From assembly GCA_009929375.1 (NCBI GenBank), contig SAAO01000016.1:1-64000 (forward strand): a stretch of 64,000 nucleotides of DNA, written 5' to 3'. The notes beneath the pieces were generated by a model. It did no database searches. It worked only from the letters and a program-made list of their open reading frames with translations, and was not told where the DNA came from. Position numbers and translations under genes: made by a program. Positions 27,354 through 36,483 of the stretch are shown in pieces. The stretch comes from Bacteroidia bacterium (GTDB lineage Bacteria; Bacteroidota; Bacteroidia; Bacteroidales; Paludibacteraceae). Within the stretch, counting starts at the first letter, position 1. Each line of letters begins with the position of its first letter.

Positions 27354-28277
27354 TTAGGGCACATTCAGCATTTCTTTTGCAAACTCTTTTACCAAAGCCA
27401 GTGCAATTAAGTCTTCTGAAACGACATTGTTCATTTCAATGCCGGTTTCTGATTTTGCAATGTCGTTTTCAAGTTTATTTTTGCGGGCCAAAAGTTCATA
27501 TAATTTAGGTAGATCGGCTTTTTTCTTATTCAGATATACTTTTGTTTTAGGAGTCATGTAGTTACAGTAGTTATTGTAACATATTGCTTCGTTTTTCTCA
27601 ATGTATTCGTCAATTGCATGCTGATTAACACAGTGTTCACCCTGATACCTGGGTTCAGGTGCACTTCGCTGAACCTTTTCGATGCATGTGTCGCATTCGG
27701 TTTTTGCAATTCTCTGGTGTTTTTGTAAGTCCATCTGCATAGCCGTCCAATCATTGATGTAAGCTGTAATTTCGGTATTCAGCCTGTTTATTTCTTCTGC
27801 TGATTGATAGTTGTTTTTGCCTTTTTGTACCGTCTGTTTTGATTTCTCAGTTTTTGCATATTCTTTGCCCCATTTTTCCTGTTCATCTTTACTCATATTG
27901 GCCACATTTTCGAATTCGCTGATCGACACTCCGTATTGTTTTTGTACCTGCTGCTGTATTATTTTTTCAGCCTCATCTTCGTCTTCCGTATTTATAAGTT
28001 CGTTCAGTTTCTGAGTTGAAATACCGGTTTTTTTTGAAATATCCTTCAGGGCCTGATTTTCGGTAGGTGTTTGTTTCTGAATTCTTTCAATTTCGTCATC
28101 GATGGTCGCAATTACTTTTGTAACCTGGTCGGAGAAATTACTGTAAGCGGCACTGTTGGTGTTGCAAAAGTCTTCAGGCAGTGGTGGTAATTTCGACATG
28201 TATTTTATCAGGGCATTTTGTGCCGAAAGACTCTGTGTTATCCACATCAGGCTGATAAGTATAACTGTATTTTTCAT
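27354..28277 (-). CDS. Secreted coiled-coil protein of unknown function
   Basis: I chose the start at 28277 (MKNTVILISLMWITQSLSAQ), which gives a signal peptide; the longer frame to 28337 adds 20 residues without character. The mature ~287 residues are strongly helical and charged, with coiled-coil stretches (EDEDEAEKIIQQQVQKQYG, NKKKADLPKLYELLARKN). Four Cys motifs (CDTC, GEHC, AICYNNYC) may form disulphides in the periplasm. It ends 19 bp from the convergent AddA-like gene. It precedes no obvious partner on its strand, but the OmpA-like gene lies upstream in the same orientation, 104 bp away. I do not recognise a family. Confidence 0.75.
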   Translation of the reverse strand: MKNTVILISLMWITQSLSAQNALIKYMSKLPPLPEDFCNTNSAAYSNFSDQVTKVIATIDDEIERIQKQTPTENQALKDISKKTGISTQKLNELINTEDEDEAEKIIQQQVQKQYGVSISEFENVANMSKDEQEKWGKEYAKTEKSKQTVQKGKNNYQSAEEINRLNTEITAYINDWTAMQMDLQKHQRIAKTECDTCIEKVQRSAPEPRYQGEHCVNQHAIDEYIEKNEAICYNNYCNYMTPKTKVYLNKKKADLPKLYELLARKNKLENDIAKSETGIEMNNVVSEDLIALALVKEFAKEMLNVP

Positions 28278-28381
28278 AATATTCTGATTTTTAAAGTTTA
28301 TTACTTTGTGATTGATTGGGGTTATAAGCTGAGACACCGTAAGTCCATTTTTATCAGATATAATGCGACATCCGTGCCCGA

Positions 28382-29629
28382 TTATTTTATTTTTACAAAT
28401 TCCACCCTGCGGTTTTTAGCTCTGCCCTCAGCTGTTTCGTTGCTGTCCATTGGTTTGCTCATGCCATGTCCTTTGGCAGTCAGTCGCGTGGTGGCAATAC
28501 CCATTTGCTGCAGTTTGTCGCAAACGGCTTTTGCACGTGCCTCCGAAAGAGTTTGATTGCCAGACGCATTTCCAGTGTTGTCGGTATGTCCTTCAACTGA
28601 GAATCTCAGGTCAGGATATTTTTGAAGTATGCTGAATATCTCATTGATAGTACCCATCGACTGAGGTTTTATGGTGGCTTTACCGACATCGAAAGTAATA
28701 CCGTGTGTAATTATTTTGCCATCGGTAAGCAGCTTGTCGTATAGCGGAACTGCGCCTTTGGCTATGCGGATATTCCTGATATGGAACGCGGAATTATCCT
28801 CGCTTCCTCGTGCAAAGAACTTTACCTTTGCAGGTTTCTCTGTTATGTTGGGAATGTTTGCCACGCGTTTTTCATCCACATACACTTTAATGGCGCGTTT
28901 GTTGAACGAAAGCGCGTAATGCCGCCAACCGGGACTGTTGGTGAAGGTTTCTTCGCTGGTTTTTTCGTTGCCGGAACTTTTCCAGTTGAATAAAAACCGC
29001 GTGTTGTCTTTCCAGAAAAGCGACGACGCTATGTTCTCTCCATCAGTGTTTTCAAATTCAACAGCATTCTCGCCCTCTTTGTCGTCGATAAAGAAATCGA
29101 ACTCAAGTGTGAATTCGTCGGGCAGGTATTTTGCTGTCTTATCCTTAAACAAAGGAGTTATATAGGAAAAACCAACTATCGCGAGTACCTTTTCTCCGTT
29201 TATTTCGGCAATCTCGGCATTTCCTTCCACCAGATCCCATTTACTCGGAAATTCTCCTTTTTGTTCATCCTTCAAATCATCCTCAAAAATTACTTCGTTT
29301 CCGGCTACAAAATCGTATTTGGCATACGAAACGTCTGATTTTGGCTTTGAAACAGGCTGATTTTTTTCTTCGTTTTCAATATTGGTTTCTGTATCTTCGG
29401 AGGTGATTGTTTCATCGTTTTCCTTTTCCTCCCCCTTCTTTTTTAATCCCTTCTCTGTTTTGTCGAGCAATTTATCCACAACTTCACCGGCTTTGTTTTC
29501 GATACGTTGTTCTACTTTTTCGACTGTGCTTTCCTTGACTTTGTTTCCCACTTTTTCAAGCCACGATTGCGCATTCAACTGTGTACCTGCAAGTAATGCA
29601 AAGCATATCAGAAATATTGACTTATTCAT
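28382..29629 (-). CDS. OmpA-family protein with LamG-like central domain
   Basis: The 415-residue protein has a signal peptide (LLAGTQLNAQ) and an acidic, low-complexity coiled-coil part (about 20-100). A LamG/concanavalin-like beta region follows (about 105-300, with WRHYALSFNKRAIKVYVD). The last ~100 residues are an OmpA-like peptidoglycan-binding domain, with ITFDVGKATIKPQSMG, FSVEGHTDNTG, SEARAKAVCDKL and AKNRRVEFVKI. It is expected in the periplasm, tied to peptidoglycan. The LamG-OmpA combination without a beta-barrel points to an anchored binding protein. It is probably transcribed together with the coiled-coil gene downstream. Confidence 0.85.
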   Translation of the reverse strand: MNKSIFLICFALLAGTQLNAQSWLEKVGNKVKESTVEKVEQRIENKAGEVVDKLLDKTEKGLKKKGEEKENDETITSEDTETNIENEEKNQPVSKPKSDVSYAKYDFVAGNEVIFEDDLKDEQKGEFPSKWDLVEGNAEIAEINGEKVLAIVGFSYITPLFKDKTAKYLPDEFTLEFDFFIDDKEGENAVEFENTDGENIASSLFWKDNTRFLFNWKSSGNEKTSEETFTNSPGWRHYALSFNKRAIKVYVDEKRVANIPNITEKPAKVKFFARGSEDNSAFHIRNIRIAKGAVPLYDKLLTDGKIITHGITFDVGKATIKPQSMGTINEIFSILQKYPDLRFSVEGHTDNTGNASGNQTLSEARAKAVCDKLQQMGIATTRLTAKGHGMSKPMDSNETAEGRAKNRRVEFVKIK

Positions 29630-29731
29630 AATAGTGTATATTTTAGGGTTTTTAGCATTGATACTGATTTCGTAAGAATGATAAAGATAGTCCGGCGAAT
29701 AGTGGCGTGATTGGAAAAAAACGACAGATTT

Positions 29732-30538
29732 TCAGACCTGCCCTTCCAATTGGCCGGCAAACATTTTCACAACTGTAAGGTTGCGATTGAAGAAGTCGCC
29801 GGGAGTTTCCCCGATAATTGATTTGAAGTCGTTGATGAAATGTGACTGATCGAAATAATTTCCTTCGAAAACCATATCCTGATAATCGATGGCATTTTCG
29901 TCTTTGATTTTATTCCAGAAATAACACAAGCGAACAATTCGCATTAATGTTTTGGGACTCACTCCGGTGCGTTTAATAAAGTTCCGTTCCAGTGTGCGCT
30001 GGCAGGCAGGGCAATCTTTAATAATCTCCTTAAGCAGTGTTGTGGTGCCTTTTTCGATAATTTTATCGTAAAAGATATCGATGGCATCGGGAGTGTAGGG
30101 AGTTTCCTGAATGCTGTTGACAAATCTGCTAAAGTGCTGAATTCTTTTTTCTGTGGTTTTAATTTTTGAAAGTTCAAACCATAGTGGTTCAAAAATATGT
30201 TGTGGTAAGTCGATGCTTTTCTTTTGTACAGGCGATAAGTCGATGCCGAAAATACGCGAAAATACTGTGGGTTTGCAAATTGCAATAAAGGTGTCCATTG
30301 TTCCGTGGAAGTTTAAAACAATGGATTGAGGAATTATGGGTGCTGCAAAAAACGGTTCGAGCTGAATTGTATTTTCTCCCAGAATAAGAGGAATGTCCCT
30401 GAAATGAAACACGATAGAGATATCAGGGCGGGGAATAAATTTCTCTGCAATAACGGTGTCGGAAAAATGAAAAGTCTCAAATTGCCTGACTAACCATTTG
30501 TTGTGAATATTGTGGCAAAAGATTTCAACGTCGAACAT
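29732..30538 (-). CDS. AraC-family transcriptional regulator
   Basis: The 268-residue protein has a cupin-like N-terminal domain (about 1-150; IVFHFRDIPLILGENTIQL) as in the DUF6597 group. A C-terminal AraC DNA-binding domain contains CQRTLERNFIKRTGVSPKT and FDQSHFINDFKSIIGETPGDF. The two helix-turn-helices appear complete. The effector is unknown. It lies between the OmpA-like protein and the XRE gene, all on the minus strand but separated by more than 100 bp, so it is probably its own unit. It is a typical Bacteroidetes AraC protein, without a membrane or response-regulator part. Confidence 0.85.
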   Translation of the reverse strand: MFDVEIFCHNIHNKWLVRQFETFHFSDTVIAEKFIPRPDISIVFHFRDIPLILGENTIQLEPFFAAPIIPQSIVLNFHGTMDTFIAICKPTVFSRIFGIDLSPVQKKSIDLPQHIFEPLWFELSKIKTTEKRIQHFSRFVNSIQETPYTPDAIDIFYDKIIEKGTTTLLKEIIKDCPACQRTLERNFIKRTGVSPKTLMRIVRLCYFWNKIKDENAIDYQDMVFEGNYFDQSHFINDFKSIIGETPGDFFNRNLTVVKMFAGQLEGQV

Positions 30539-30662
30539 AGCAGAGTGTTTGAATGATGATAAAGATGCATGTTCTTTTTCATTTCACTATGTTGGTTGGT
30601 CGCCTACAGCGATATTTTCAGATTCAGTACAGATTTATTGTTACATTGTTGACCTGAGTTGG

Positions 30663-30875
30663 TCAGAGCTCCTCATCACGATACTCAAGGATATCGGCAG
30701 GCTGGCAGTTTAGCACCTTGCAGATGGCTTCGAGTGTGCTAAAACGTATGGCTTTAGCTTTTCCGGTTTTAAGAATCGACAGGTTTGCGGGTGTAATATC
30801 CACCTTCTCAGACAGATCGTTCAGCGATATTTTTCGCTTAGCCATCATTACATCCAAATTTACTATTATCGGCAT
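30663..30875 (-). CDS. XRE-family small helix-turn-helix regulator
   Basis: The 70-residue protein is a single Cro/C1-type HTH (MMAKRKISLNDLSEKVDITP, NLSILKTGKAKAIRFSTLEA, then VLNCQPADILEY). It matches the YozG/HTH_26 type that accompanies DUF2975 membrane proteins in many bacteria. It lies 30 bp downstream of the DUF2975 gene on the same strand, so the two form an operon. It may control expression of that pair; this is inferred from the family pattern and not shown by any operator. Confidence 0.88.
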   Translation of the reverse strand: MPIIVNLDVMMAKRKISLNDLSEKVDITPANLSILKTGKAKAIRFSTLEAICKVLNCQPADILEYRDEEL

Positions 30876-30905
30876 AATCCTTTTCTTTTATACAGAATTT
30901 CTTTT

Positions 30906-31562
30906 TCAGATAGTCAAATCCTGTTCTTCTTTAATTTCAATCGCAATTCTCAATACCTCGTTCATAATCAGAATGACCACACCCATAATCAACGCATTGA
31001 AATCAATCGCACGGGCATACGAAAACTCATAATGAGCAAGATCAACCATAAATTGTGCCATATAAATACTGATAAACTGAATCACTGTACCGGCAATTCC
31101 CATGGCCAGTAAAATGATTCCGATACGGTTGATGCGTATCAGGTTTATCCGGTCGAATACTTCGGAATTTTGTAATGATTTAATGATTTTCAGTACTAAA
31201 AACGGAATCCAAACACCCAAAATCAAAAGTCCGAGTGTAAGAAGGGCATTAAAACTCTGTAGAATCATCCACCAAACCGGTTTTTCGGGTAAGCTGTTGG
31301 CAATTATTGAAACTGTATTCGGACGAAGAACAACCTGCTCTCCGGTTTTCAGATTCAGTTCCGATGCTTCCATGTAGTCGTTTATTTTGGGCACTACATC
31401 CATTAGCAGAAACTCTTCGGTTTTAAGTTGCGTATCCGACTCGTAACGGGCAATGGCCAAACCATACTTTAAACCTTCGATAAAGGGCATTACAGCACCC
31501 TGATAAAGGCTTCCGAAAAAGACAATCAGCAGAACTACACACAGTGTTTTTAATTGTTTCAT
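30906..31562 (-). CDS. DUF2975 membrane protein
   Basis: The 218-residue protein has four hydrophobic helices: a first near residues 8-26, one at LQSFNALLTLGLLILGVWIP, a third from IGIILLAMGIAGTVI and a last near FNALIMGVVILIMNEVLRI. It carries the DUF2975 signature around SEVFDRINLIRINRIG. The family has no established function but usually sits with an HTH_26/XRE regulator, as here. A promoter-like pair (31602-31631 on the minus strand) lies 40 bp upstream. Confidence 0.85.
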   Translation of the reverse strand: MKQLKTLCVVLLIVFFGSLYQGAVMPFIEGLKYGLAIARYESDTQLKTEEFLLMDVVPKINDYMEASELNLKTGEQVVLRPNTVSIIANSLPEKPVWWMILQSFNALLTLGLLILGVWIPFLVLKIIKSLQNSEVFDRINLIRINRIGIILLAMGIAGTVIQFISIYMAQFMVDLAHYEFSYARAIDFNALIMGVVILIMNEVLRIAIEIKEEQDLTI

Positions 31563-31601
31563 TTTCTGATTTTAGTACTTAACAATTATTAGTTTGTAGC
31601 A

Positions 31602-31631
31602 CAAAGTAAGTTTATTTTTTTTAAATATCAA
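31602..31631 (-). promoter_or_regulatory. Promoter of the DUF2975-XRE operon
   Basis: On the minus strand, TTG is followed after 19 bases by TTACTTTG, a one-base variant of the Bacteroidetes -7 element. It lies 40 bases before the start of the DUF2975 gene. Confidence 0.5.
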
Positions 31632-31672
31632 AACTATTTATGCTTTAAAATGGCTTGTTTTCAGTAATGATT

Positions 31673-31912
31673 TTATTTAACTCTGTGGGCTTCCTGGAAT
31701 TCTTTCGGAGTCATTCCGAATTCAATTTTAAAACAGCGACTGAAGTATTTCGGGTCGTTGAAACCTACTGCAAAGGCAATTTCCGAAATGTTTCCTACAT
31801 TGTTGTTGAGCATTTGCACAGCATGTTTAAGTCGTACATTACGGATAAACTCGCCCGGTGAAAGGCCTGTAAGCGACTTGAGTTTGCGATGAAGTGTCGA
31901 TTTTGAATTCAT
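31673..31912 (-). pseudogene. Remnant of an AraC-type DNA-binding domain
   Basis: A 79-residue frame holds most of an AraC domain: TLHRKLKSLTGLSPGEFIRN, LNNNVGNISEIAFAVGFND and SRCFKIEFGMTPKEF. The first helix of the domain and every upstream sensor or receiver part are missing. The sequence between 31913 and 32088 is non-coding. The motif style is that of the C-terminus of hybrid two-component proteins. I infer a decayed fragment of such a gene. A functional small AraC protein is possible but would lack part of its first HTH. Confidence 0.65.
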
Positions 31913-32088
31913 GTGCTTATTTTTTCATGATGCATTTGTGCAACACAACTGATTTCAAACAACAAATATAAGGCCTTTCAGGAGATGTTGCAACCCCGAA
32001 TTGCTGAAATTGACAAAACAAACATTAATTATGCTTCTAATAATTAGAGTATTGTAGTGTGGCTTTTGTCTCCTGTGGCTAAGTGTTG

Positions 32089-34212
32089 CTAATCCTTTCT
32101 TCGGAATATTGTTTCAGCTTTTTCTTTGAGATTTATAATATTTTCCTGTAGCGAGGCATCCTGATACAGATTGCTGTCGTTGCCCGCACTATAAGCGCTG
32201 TTCGAGTAAATCAACATAAAACTATTGGTAATGAAATACTTTTCAATGTATTCCGGGATTTTTTCCATTGCAGGAGAGTACGAAACACCGTCTCTGCGAC
32301 TGAGATTTACGATAAGCATTGTGTCTTCATCAACTTCACGCGAAATGACGAGAAAGTCGTCGAAGTTTTCAAAAATATTGAATTTGACATTGGCTTCAGC
32401 TTTTAGTTTTTTCAGATAGGTTGTGGTCTGACCAGTGGCAAACACTTCGAAGGAATTTCCTGTGTTGCGGGCCATCTGCATTGCGCGCGAATACCAGTCC
32501 GAAAAACCTGATTCCAGTTCGGCATTGGCCGGAATAATGAGTACAAATTTTCGAATGGTGCTCAGCGGATGTTGCGCCTTGTAAATGTAAAGTGTGCAAT
32601 CGTTTTTTGAGAGTAAATCCCTGGTTAGGTTGCCAAAGAAATGATCGATCAGCGATGTTTTTTCGTGCAGGCCAATATAGAAGTGCTTGATTCCCTTTTC
32701 TTTAATAGTGTTTTTCATTCCCGATACAATGTTCATGTCGTATCGCACCAGTGGTTGCATTTTAAAATCGACCGAAGCAGCATACTTTTGACCGAGTTCA
32801 CTGAGTTTTGCTGCTTTGTTTACTGTTTCGGCATTTTCTTTTTCGTTTGTAATTACATTGAGACCAAACAGTTCGTTGTTTTTCTTTTTATCGAGCATGG
32901 TCACAGCCATTTGAATAAGGCTTTCCACGGTGGCCTCGTTCGAAAGCCCGATAAGGGTATTTTGAGCAGGTGACTGGTGTGCGGCTTTTTCGTTGTTGAG
33001 TTCAGTCTTGGCAATTCCTATTCCTGCTTTTTGTGTAGCAAACGAAGCAATGGTACAGGTTACCAGAATCATTATAATTGTGCCGTTCAGAATATCCTCG
33101 CTCAACAATCTTATTTTTTCTCCGTCAGCTGTCTCACCCAGAATAATGTTGTAACCAATCAGTACGGCTGCCAGTGTGGCTGCTGCCTGCGAGTTGCTGA
33201 GTCCGAAAATCATTAAACCCTGATCATTGCTTAATCGGAAAATTTTCTGGGTGGAAACAGCTGCGAGGTATTTTGCCGCGGTTGCTATGACTGTCATAAT
33301 AAGTGCAATCAGTAATGCATTGTAACTTCCAAAAAGTACTCTGTAATCGATAAGCATTCCTACTCCGATCAGGAAAAAAGGTATAAAAAGTGCATTTCCC
33401 ACAAATTCAATGCGGTTCATTAGCGGACTCGTGCGCGGAATGAGTCTGTTGAGCGCCAAACCAGCCAAAAAGGCTCCGATAATGGCTTCGATGCCTGCCA
33501 CCATTGCCAGAAATGAAGCCATGAAGACCAGTGCAAGTACAAAAATGTACTGAGCAATACTGTCGCTGTTACGTTTAAAAAACCAACGGCTCACAATTGG
33601 GAAAAGAAATATGACTATGGCTGCAAAAACAAGTACTGAAATTGTTAGCCGTATCCAGAATGCATTGTCGAGTTGACCGGTGGCACTTCCTGCAATCACT
33701 GCTAATACCAACAGCGCTGCTGTGTCGGTAATCATTGTACCGCCCACAGTGATATTTACGGCAGGGTTTTTCGAAATTCCAAGCTTGCTTACCATTGGAT
33801 AAGTTACCAGTGTGTGTGATGCAAACATGCTGGCAATCAGAAGAGAAGAAACCATGGAATAATTCAGAAAATAATAGAATACCACTGTTCCCATCAGCAT
33901 TGGAATCGAAAATGTGAGAAAGCCAAAAGTGATGCTTTTGTACTTGTTTTTCCTGAATTCGTTCAGGTCAATTTCGAGCCCGGCCAAAAACATGATATAG
34001 AGCAGGCCCACTGTCCCAAAGAGCTCCACACTGGAGTTTCGCATCAGAATATTAAACCCGTTTGGCCCTACAATAATACCGGCCACAATCAAACCAATGA
34101 CTGCCGGTATCTTCAATCTCGAAAGCAGAATCGGAGCAAAAAGTATAATAAACAGTATGATAGAGAATACAAGAACGGGATTCTGAAAGGGAAGTGTGAA
34201 GTCTATATGCAT
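32089..34212 (-). CDS. CPA2-family cation/proton antiporter with USP-like C-terminal region
   Basis: The 707-residue protein has about 12 hydrophobic helices in residues 1-410 of the KefB/NapA type: VIGLIVAGIIVGPNGFNIL, GTVGLLYIMFLAGLEID, and GIEAIIGAFLAGLALNRLIP. The cytoplasmic part from about residue 430 resembles a pair of universal-stress-protein domains (LIGLSNEATVESLIQMAV, KHFYIGLHEKTSLIDHFFGN). It probably exchanges Na+ or K+ for protons across the inner membrane, with the C-terminal part as regulator. No TrkA-N/RCK motif is visible. It is a single gene, and the ion is not deducible. Confidence 0.87.
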   Translation of the reverse strand: MHIDFTLPFQNPVLVFSIILFIILFAPILLSRLKIPAVIGLIVAGIIVGPNGFNILMRNSSVELFGTVGLLYIMFLAGLEIDLNEFRKNKYKSITFGFLTFSIPMLMGTVVFYYFLNYSMVSSLLIASMFASHTLVTYPMVSKLGISKNPAVNITVGGTMITDTAALLVLAVIAGSATGQLDNAFWIRLTISVLVFAAIVIFLFPIVSRWFFKRNSDSIAQYIFVLALVFMASFLAMVAGIEAIIGAFLAGLALNRLIPRTSPLMNRIEFVGNALFIPFFLIGVGMLIDYRVLFGSYNALLIALIMTVIATAAKYLAAVSTQKIFRLSNDQGLMIFGLSNSQAAATLAAVLIGYNIILGETADGEKIRLLSEDILNGTIIMILVTCTIASFATQKAGIGIAKTELNNEKAAHQSPAQNTLIGLSNEATVESLIQMAVTMLDKKKNNELFGLNVITNEKENAETVNKAAKLSELGQKYAASVDFKMQPLVRYDMNIVSGMKNTIKEKGIKHFYIGLHEKTSLIDHFFGNLTRDLLSKNDCTLYIYKAQHPLSTIRKFVLIIPANAELESGFSDWYSRAMQMARNTGNSFEVFATGQTTTYLKKLKAEANVKFNIFENFDDFLVISREVDEDTMLIVNLSRRDGVSYSPAMEKIPEYIEKYFITNSFMLIYSNSAYSAGNDSNLYQDASLQENIINLKEKAETIFRRKD

Positions 34213-34315
34213 AGAGTGATGTGCGTTTTAAGGTGTAATGTATTGATTATGTGATAGTGTAACAAGATGTTGGGTTAATTTGTTCAGCAAATTTGTTGTG
34301 ACTGTGATAATGTGA

Positions 34316-34366
34316 ATAAAAAAAGAATGTTGTAAAAACACACCGGAGCGATTTTACAACATTCTT
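34316..34366 (-). terminator. Terminator of the trmD-argC gene string
   Basis: AAGAATGTTGTAAAA (34323-34337) pairs with its inverse (34352-34366), and the minus strand continues into a T run. It lies 14 bases past the argC stop codon. Confidence 0.85.
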
Positions 34367-34379
34367 CAAATAAAACGTA

Positions 34380-35354
34380 TCAGAAACCGATGGATTTCAG
34401 ATTCAGTCCGGCTTTTTCATCGAGCCCAAACATCAGGTTCATGTTCTGAACAGCCTGACCTGAAGCTCCTTTCAGCAAGTTGTCAATCATTGATACAACA
34501 AGCAATTTGTTACCATGTTTTTCGAGATATACAATGGCTTTATTGGTGTTTACCACCTGTTTCATATCCGGATTTTTATCCACCATAAAGGTAAATGCTG
34601 CATCGCTGTAATAGGCTTTATACATTTCGCGGGCTTCCTCTAAGGTCAAATCTGTATTCAGGTAAGTAGTTGCATAAATGCCACGTGCAAAATTTCCGCG
34701 CACAGGAATGAAATTAATGTCCTTGTCGAATCCAGCCTGTAACTGACGCACCGACTGTCCGATTTCCTGTAAATGCTGATGTCCGAAAGCTTTGTAAATT
34801 GAAATATTGTTGTTTCTCCAGCTGAAATGCGAAGTTGACGAAGGTTTTACACCGGCTCCTGTCGATCCGGTAATGGCGTTCACGTGTACTTCGTCGGTAA
34901 TTTTTCCGGCAGCAGCCAATGGCAAAAGTGCCAGTTGAATGGCTGTGGCAAAGCAACCCGGGTTTGCAATGTGTTGCGCTTTAATGATTTCGCTGCGGTT
35001 CATCTCAGGAAGTCCGTACACAAAGTCGTGATCATCGCGTTTCTGACGATAATCGGTTGATAAATCGACGATTTTGATGTCTGCAGGAACGTTATTTTCG
35101 TCCATAAATTTTTTGCTGTCGCCATGTGCCGAGCAAAGAAAAAGCACATCCACTTTTTCGAATGGCAGTTCGGAGGTAAAAATCAAATCTGTTTCACCTA
35201 CAAGTCCGCTATGTACATCAGCTACAGGATTTCCTGCATTACTGCTGCTATTTACAAATGCTATTTCCACGTTCGGATGATTTACCAGAATACGGATCAA
35301 TTCTCCGGCAGTGTATCCTGCGCCACCAATGACGCCTGCTTTAATTTTTGTCAT
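34380..35354 (-). CDS. argC: N-acetyl-gamma-glutamyl-phosphate reductase (ArgC)
   Basis: The start at 35354 (MTKIKAGVIGGAGYTAGELI) places the Rossmann loop at the N-terminus. The longer frame adds 20 meaningless residues that overlap the previous gene. The catalytic Cys is in IANPGCFATA, and the family motifs ITGSTGAG and VRGNFARGIYAT follow. The enzyme reduces N-acetyl-glutamyl phosphate with NADPH in arginine synthesis. The start overlaps the stop of the DUF1294 gene by four bases (ATGA), which indicates translational coupling. No other arg gene is adjacent, which is unusual for argC. Confidence 0.95.
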   Translation of the reverse strand: MTKIKAGVIGGAGYTAGELIRILVNHPNVEIAFVNSSSNAGNPVADVHSGLVGETDLIFTSELPFEKVDVLFLCSAHGDSKKFMDENNVPADIKIVDLSTDYRQKRDDHDFVYGLPEMNRSEIIKAQHIANPGCFATAIQLALLPLAAAGKITDEVHVNAITGSTGAGVKPSSTSHFSWRNNNISIYKAFGHQHLQEIGQSVRQLQAGFDKDINFIPVRGNFARGIYATTYLNTDLTLEEAREMYKAYYSDAAFTFMVDKNPDMKQVVNTNKAIVYLEKHGNKLLVVSMIDNLLKGASGQAVQNMNLMFGLDEKAGLNLKSIGF

Positions 35355-35629
35355 ATTATTTGATGTTTTATTCCAAAATAAATAATTGTTATCCAGGCAA
35401 CTAAAATACCCCAAGCAATGCTGTAATAGCTGAATTTTCTGTTTTTATGTCTGATAAAGTACATTAAGAAAATGTTGATAAATATACCTCCGGAAATTTC
35501 GAAAAAATGCAGAAGTTTTTCTGAAATGCGTGTTTTGCCTTTTTGAGCAGCATATTTGTCGTAAATGAAAAACGTGGCGCTTATTGCGCTGATTATAAAA
35601 AGATAAGCTAATATTATTTGCTTAGTCAT
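35351..35629 (-). CDS. DUF1294 membrane protein
   Basis: The 92-residue protein has three hydrophobic helices and the DUF1294 signature: YDKYAAQKGKTRISEKLLHF, then EISGGIFINIFLMYFIRHKN. The family is of unknown function. It overlaps the Bro-N gene by 8 bp and argC by 4 bp, so it is part of one transcript with both. A partner role in arginine synthesis is not expected from the family; the linkage may be accidental. Confidence 0.85.
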   Translation of the reverse strand: MTKQIILAYLFIISAISATFFIYDKYAAQKGKTRISEKLLHFFEISGGIFINIFLMYFIRHKNRKFSYYSIAWGILVAWITIIYFGIKHQII

Positions 35630-36452
35630 TATTGTTTTTTAGTTCTTTCCTTTTGTTTTCGGGCAAAAAGTTATCGCCTGTTACCACGCTTTTACCTGAT
35701 TTTAATTCAAGTTGTTTTCGTGCGTCGCCGGCAATTTTCCCACCTGCACGAGCTGCTTTTTTGTTCTCGTCGAAACCCTGAGTGTCAGTATTCACAGCAA
35801 TTTCTTTGGTTGAAGCCTCGCCCAACATCGAGAAAATCAATTCAAGATCAGTCATGTGGTCGCGCAGATTCTGACTTTTAAGCCCTTTTACTTCTTTATA
35901 TTCTTTGGGAGTAAGGCCGAATGCAGCTTTCGATATCTCGGCTGTCAGTATCGCATATTCCATTTTTTCTTTAATTCCTCTTTTGCTCCATTCCTCAGTC
36001 AGCTCTTCACGTATGGCAATGCTTCGCATACGTTTTTCAATCCAGTCGTCAGGATAACCTTTGAGTTTATAAAGTTCGCGTGTGCGCTGCGTGGCCAATT
36101 CAGGATTCTCAATTTCAGCCATGCGTTCAGCACCTATTTTAGCCAACCATAGTTTAAAAGGTTCAGCTTTTGGCGAGGGAATCGACTGAATAATGCGAAG
36201 TAAGCTTTCTGAATTCGCACAATTCATTTTTTGCTTACCTCCCGGAGTGTCAATCCAAAGGGTGGGTACAAATTGTACCCACCCTTTGGCGAGTTCCGGA
36301 TCACGACTACGCATTTTTTTTATATACTGCTTTGGATCAGCGCTATCAGTCAATACTTCAATGACATCCTGCACTGAAAAATACCATTTTTCTTCGGTTT
36401 CGTTCCAAACCGAACGAATTTGTTTGTTTTCGAATAGTTTAATCTGACTCAT
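35622..36452 (-). CDS. BRO-N / DinD-like DNA-damage-inducible protein
   Basis: The 276-residue protein starts with a BRO-N (antirepressor-type) DNA-binding fold: RSVWNETEEKWYFSVQDVIE, LRIIQSIPSPKAEPFKLWLA. It ends with a DinD-like part (EIENPELATQRTRELYKLKG, IAVNTDTQGFDENKKAARAG). Chromosomal relatives of DinD are associated with the SOS response in Proteobacteria; no SOS box was identified here. It lies 31 bp after trmD and overlaps DUF1294, with no phage genes nearby, so it is not evidence of a prophage. The coding sequence contains a 35-bp perfect palindrome (36255-36289). Confidence 0.87.
   Translation of the reverse strand: MSQIKLFENKQIRSVWNETEEKWYFSVQDVIEVLTDSADPKQYIKKMRSRDPELAKGWVQFVPTLWIDTPGGKQKMNCANSESLLRIIQSIPSPKAEPFKLWLAKIGAERMAEIENPELATQRTRELYKLKGYPDDWIEKRMRSIAIREELTEEWSKRGIKEKMEYAILTAEISKAAFGLTPKEYKEVKGLKSQNLRDHMTDLELIFSMLGEASTKEIAVNTDTQGFDENKKAARAGGKIAGDARKQLELKSGKSVVTGDNFLPENKRKELKNNND
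36255..36289. repeat. 35-bp perfect palindrome inside the Bro-N gene
   Basis: CCAAAGGGTGGGTACAA (36255-36271) is followed by one base and its exact inverse (36273-36289). It encodes part of KGWVQFVPTLW in the Bro-N protein. Confidence 0.9.
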
Positions 36453-36483
36453 AATTCAAAGTATTTTAAGGTAAAAAACAACC

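Noticed and set aside
35622-36452. Prophage marked by the Bro-N gene
   Set aside because: No integrase, structural or lysis genes lie nearby; the neighbours are housekeeping genes.
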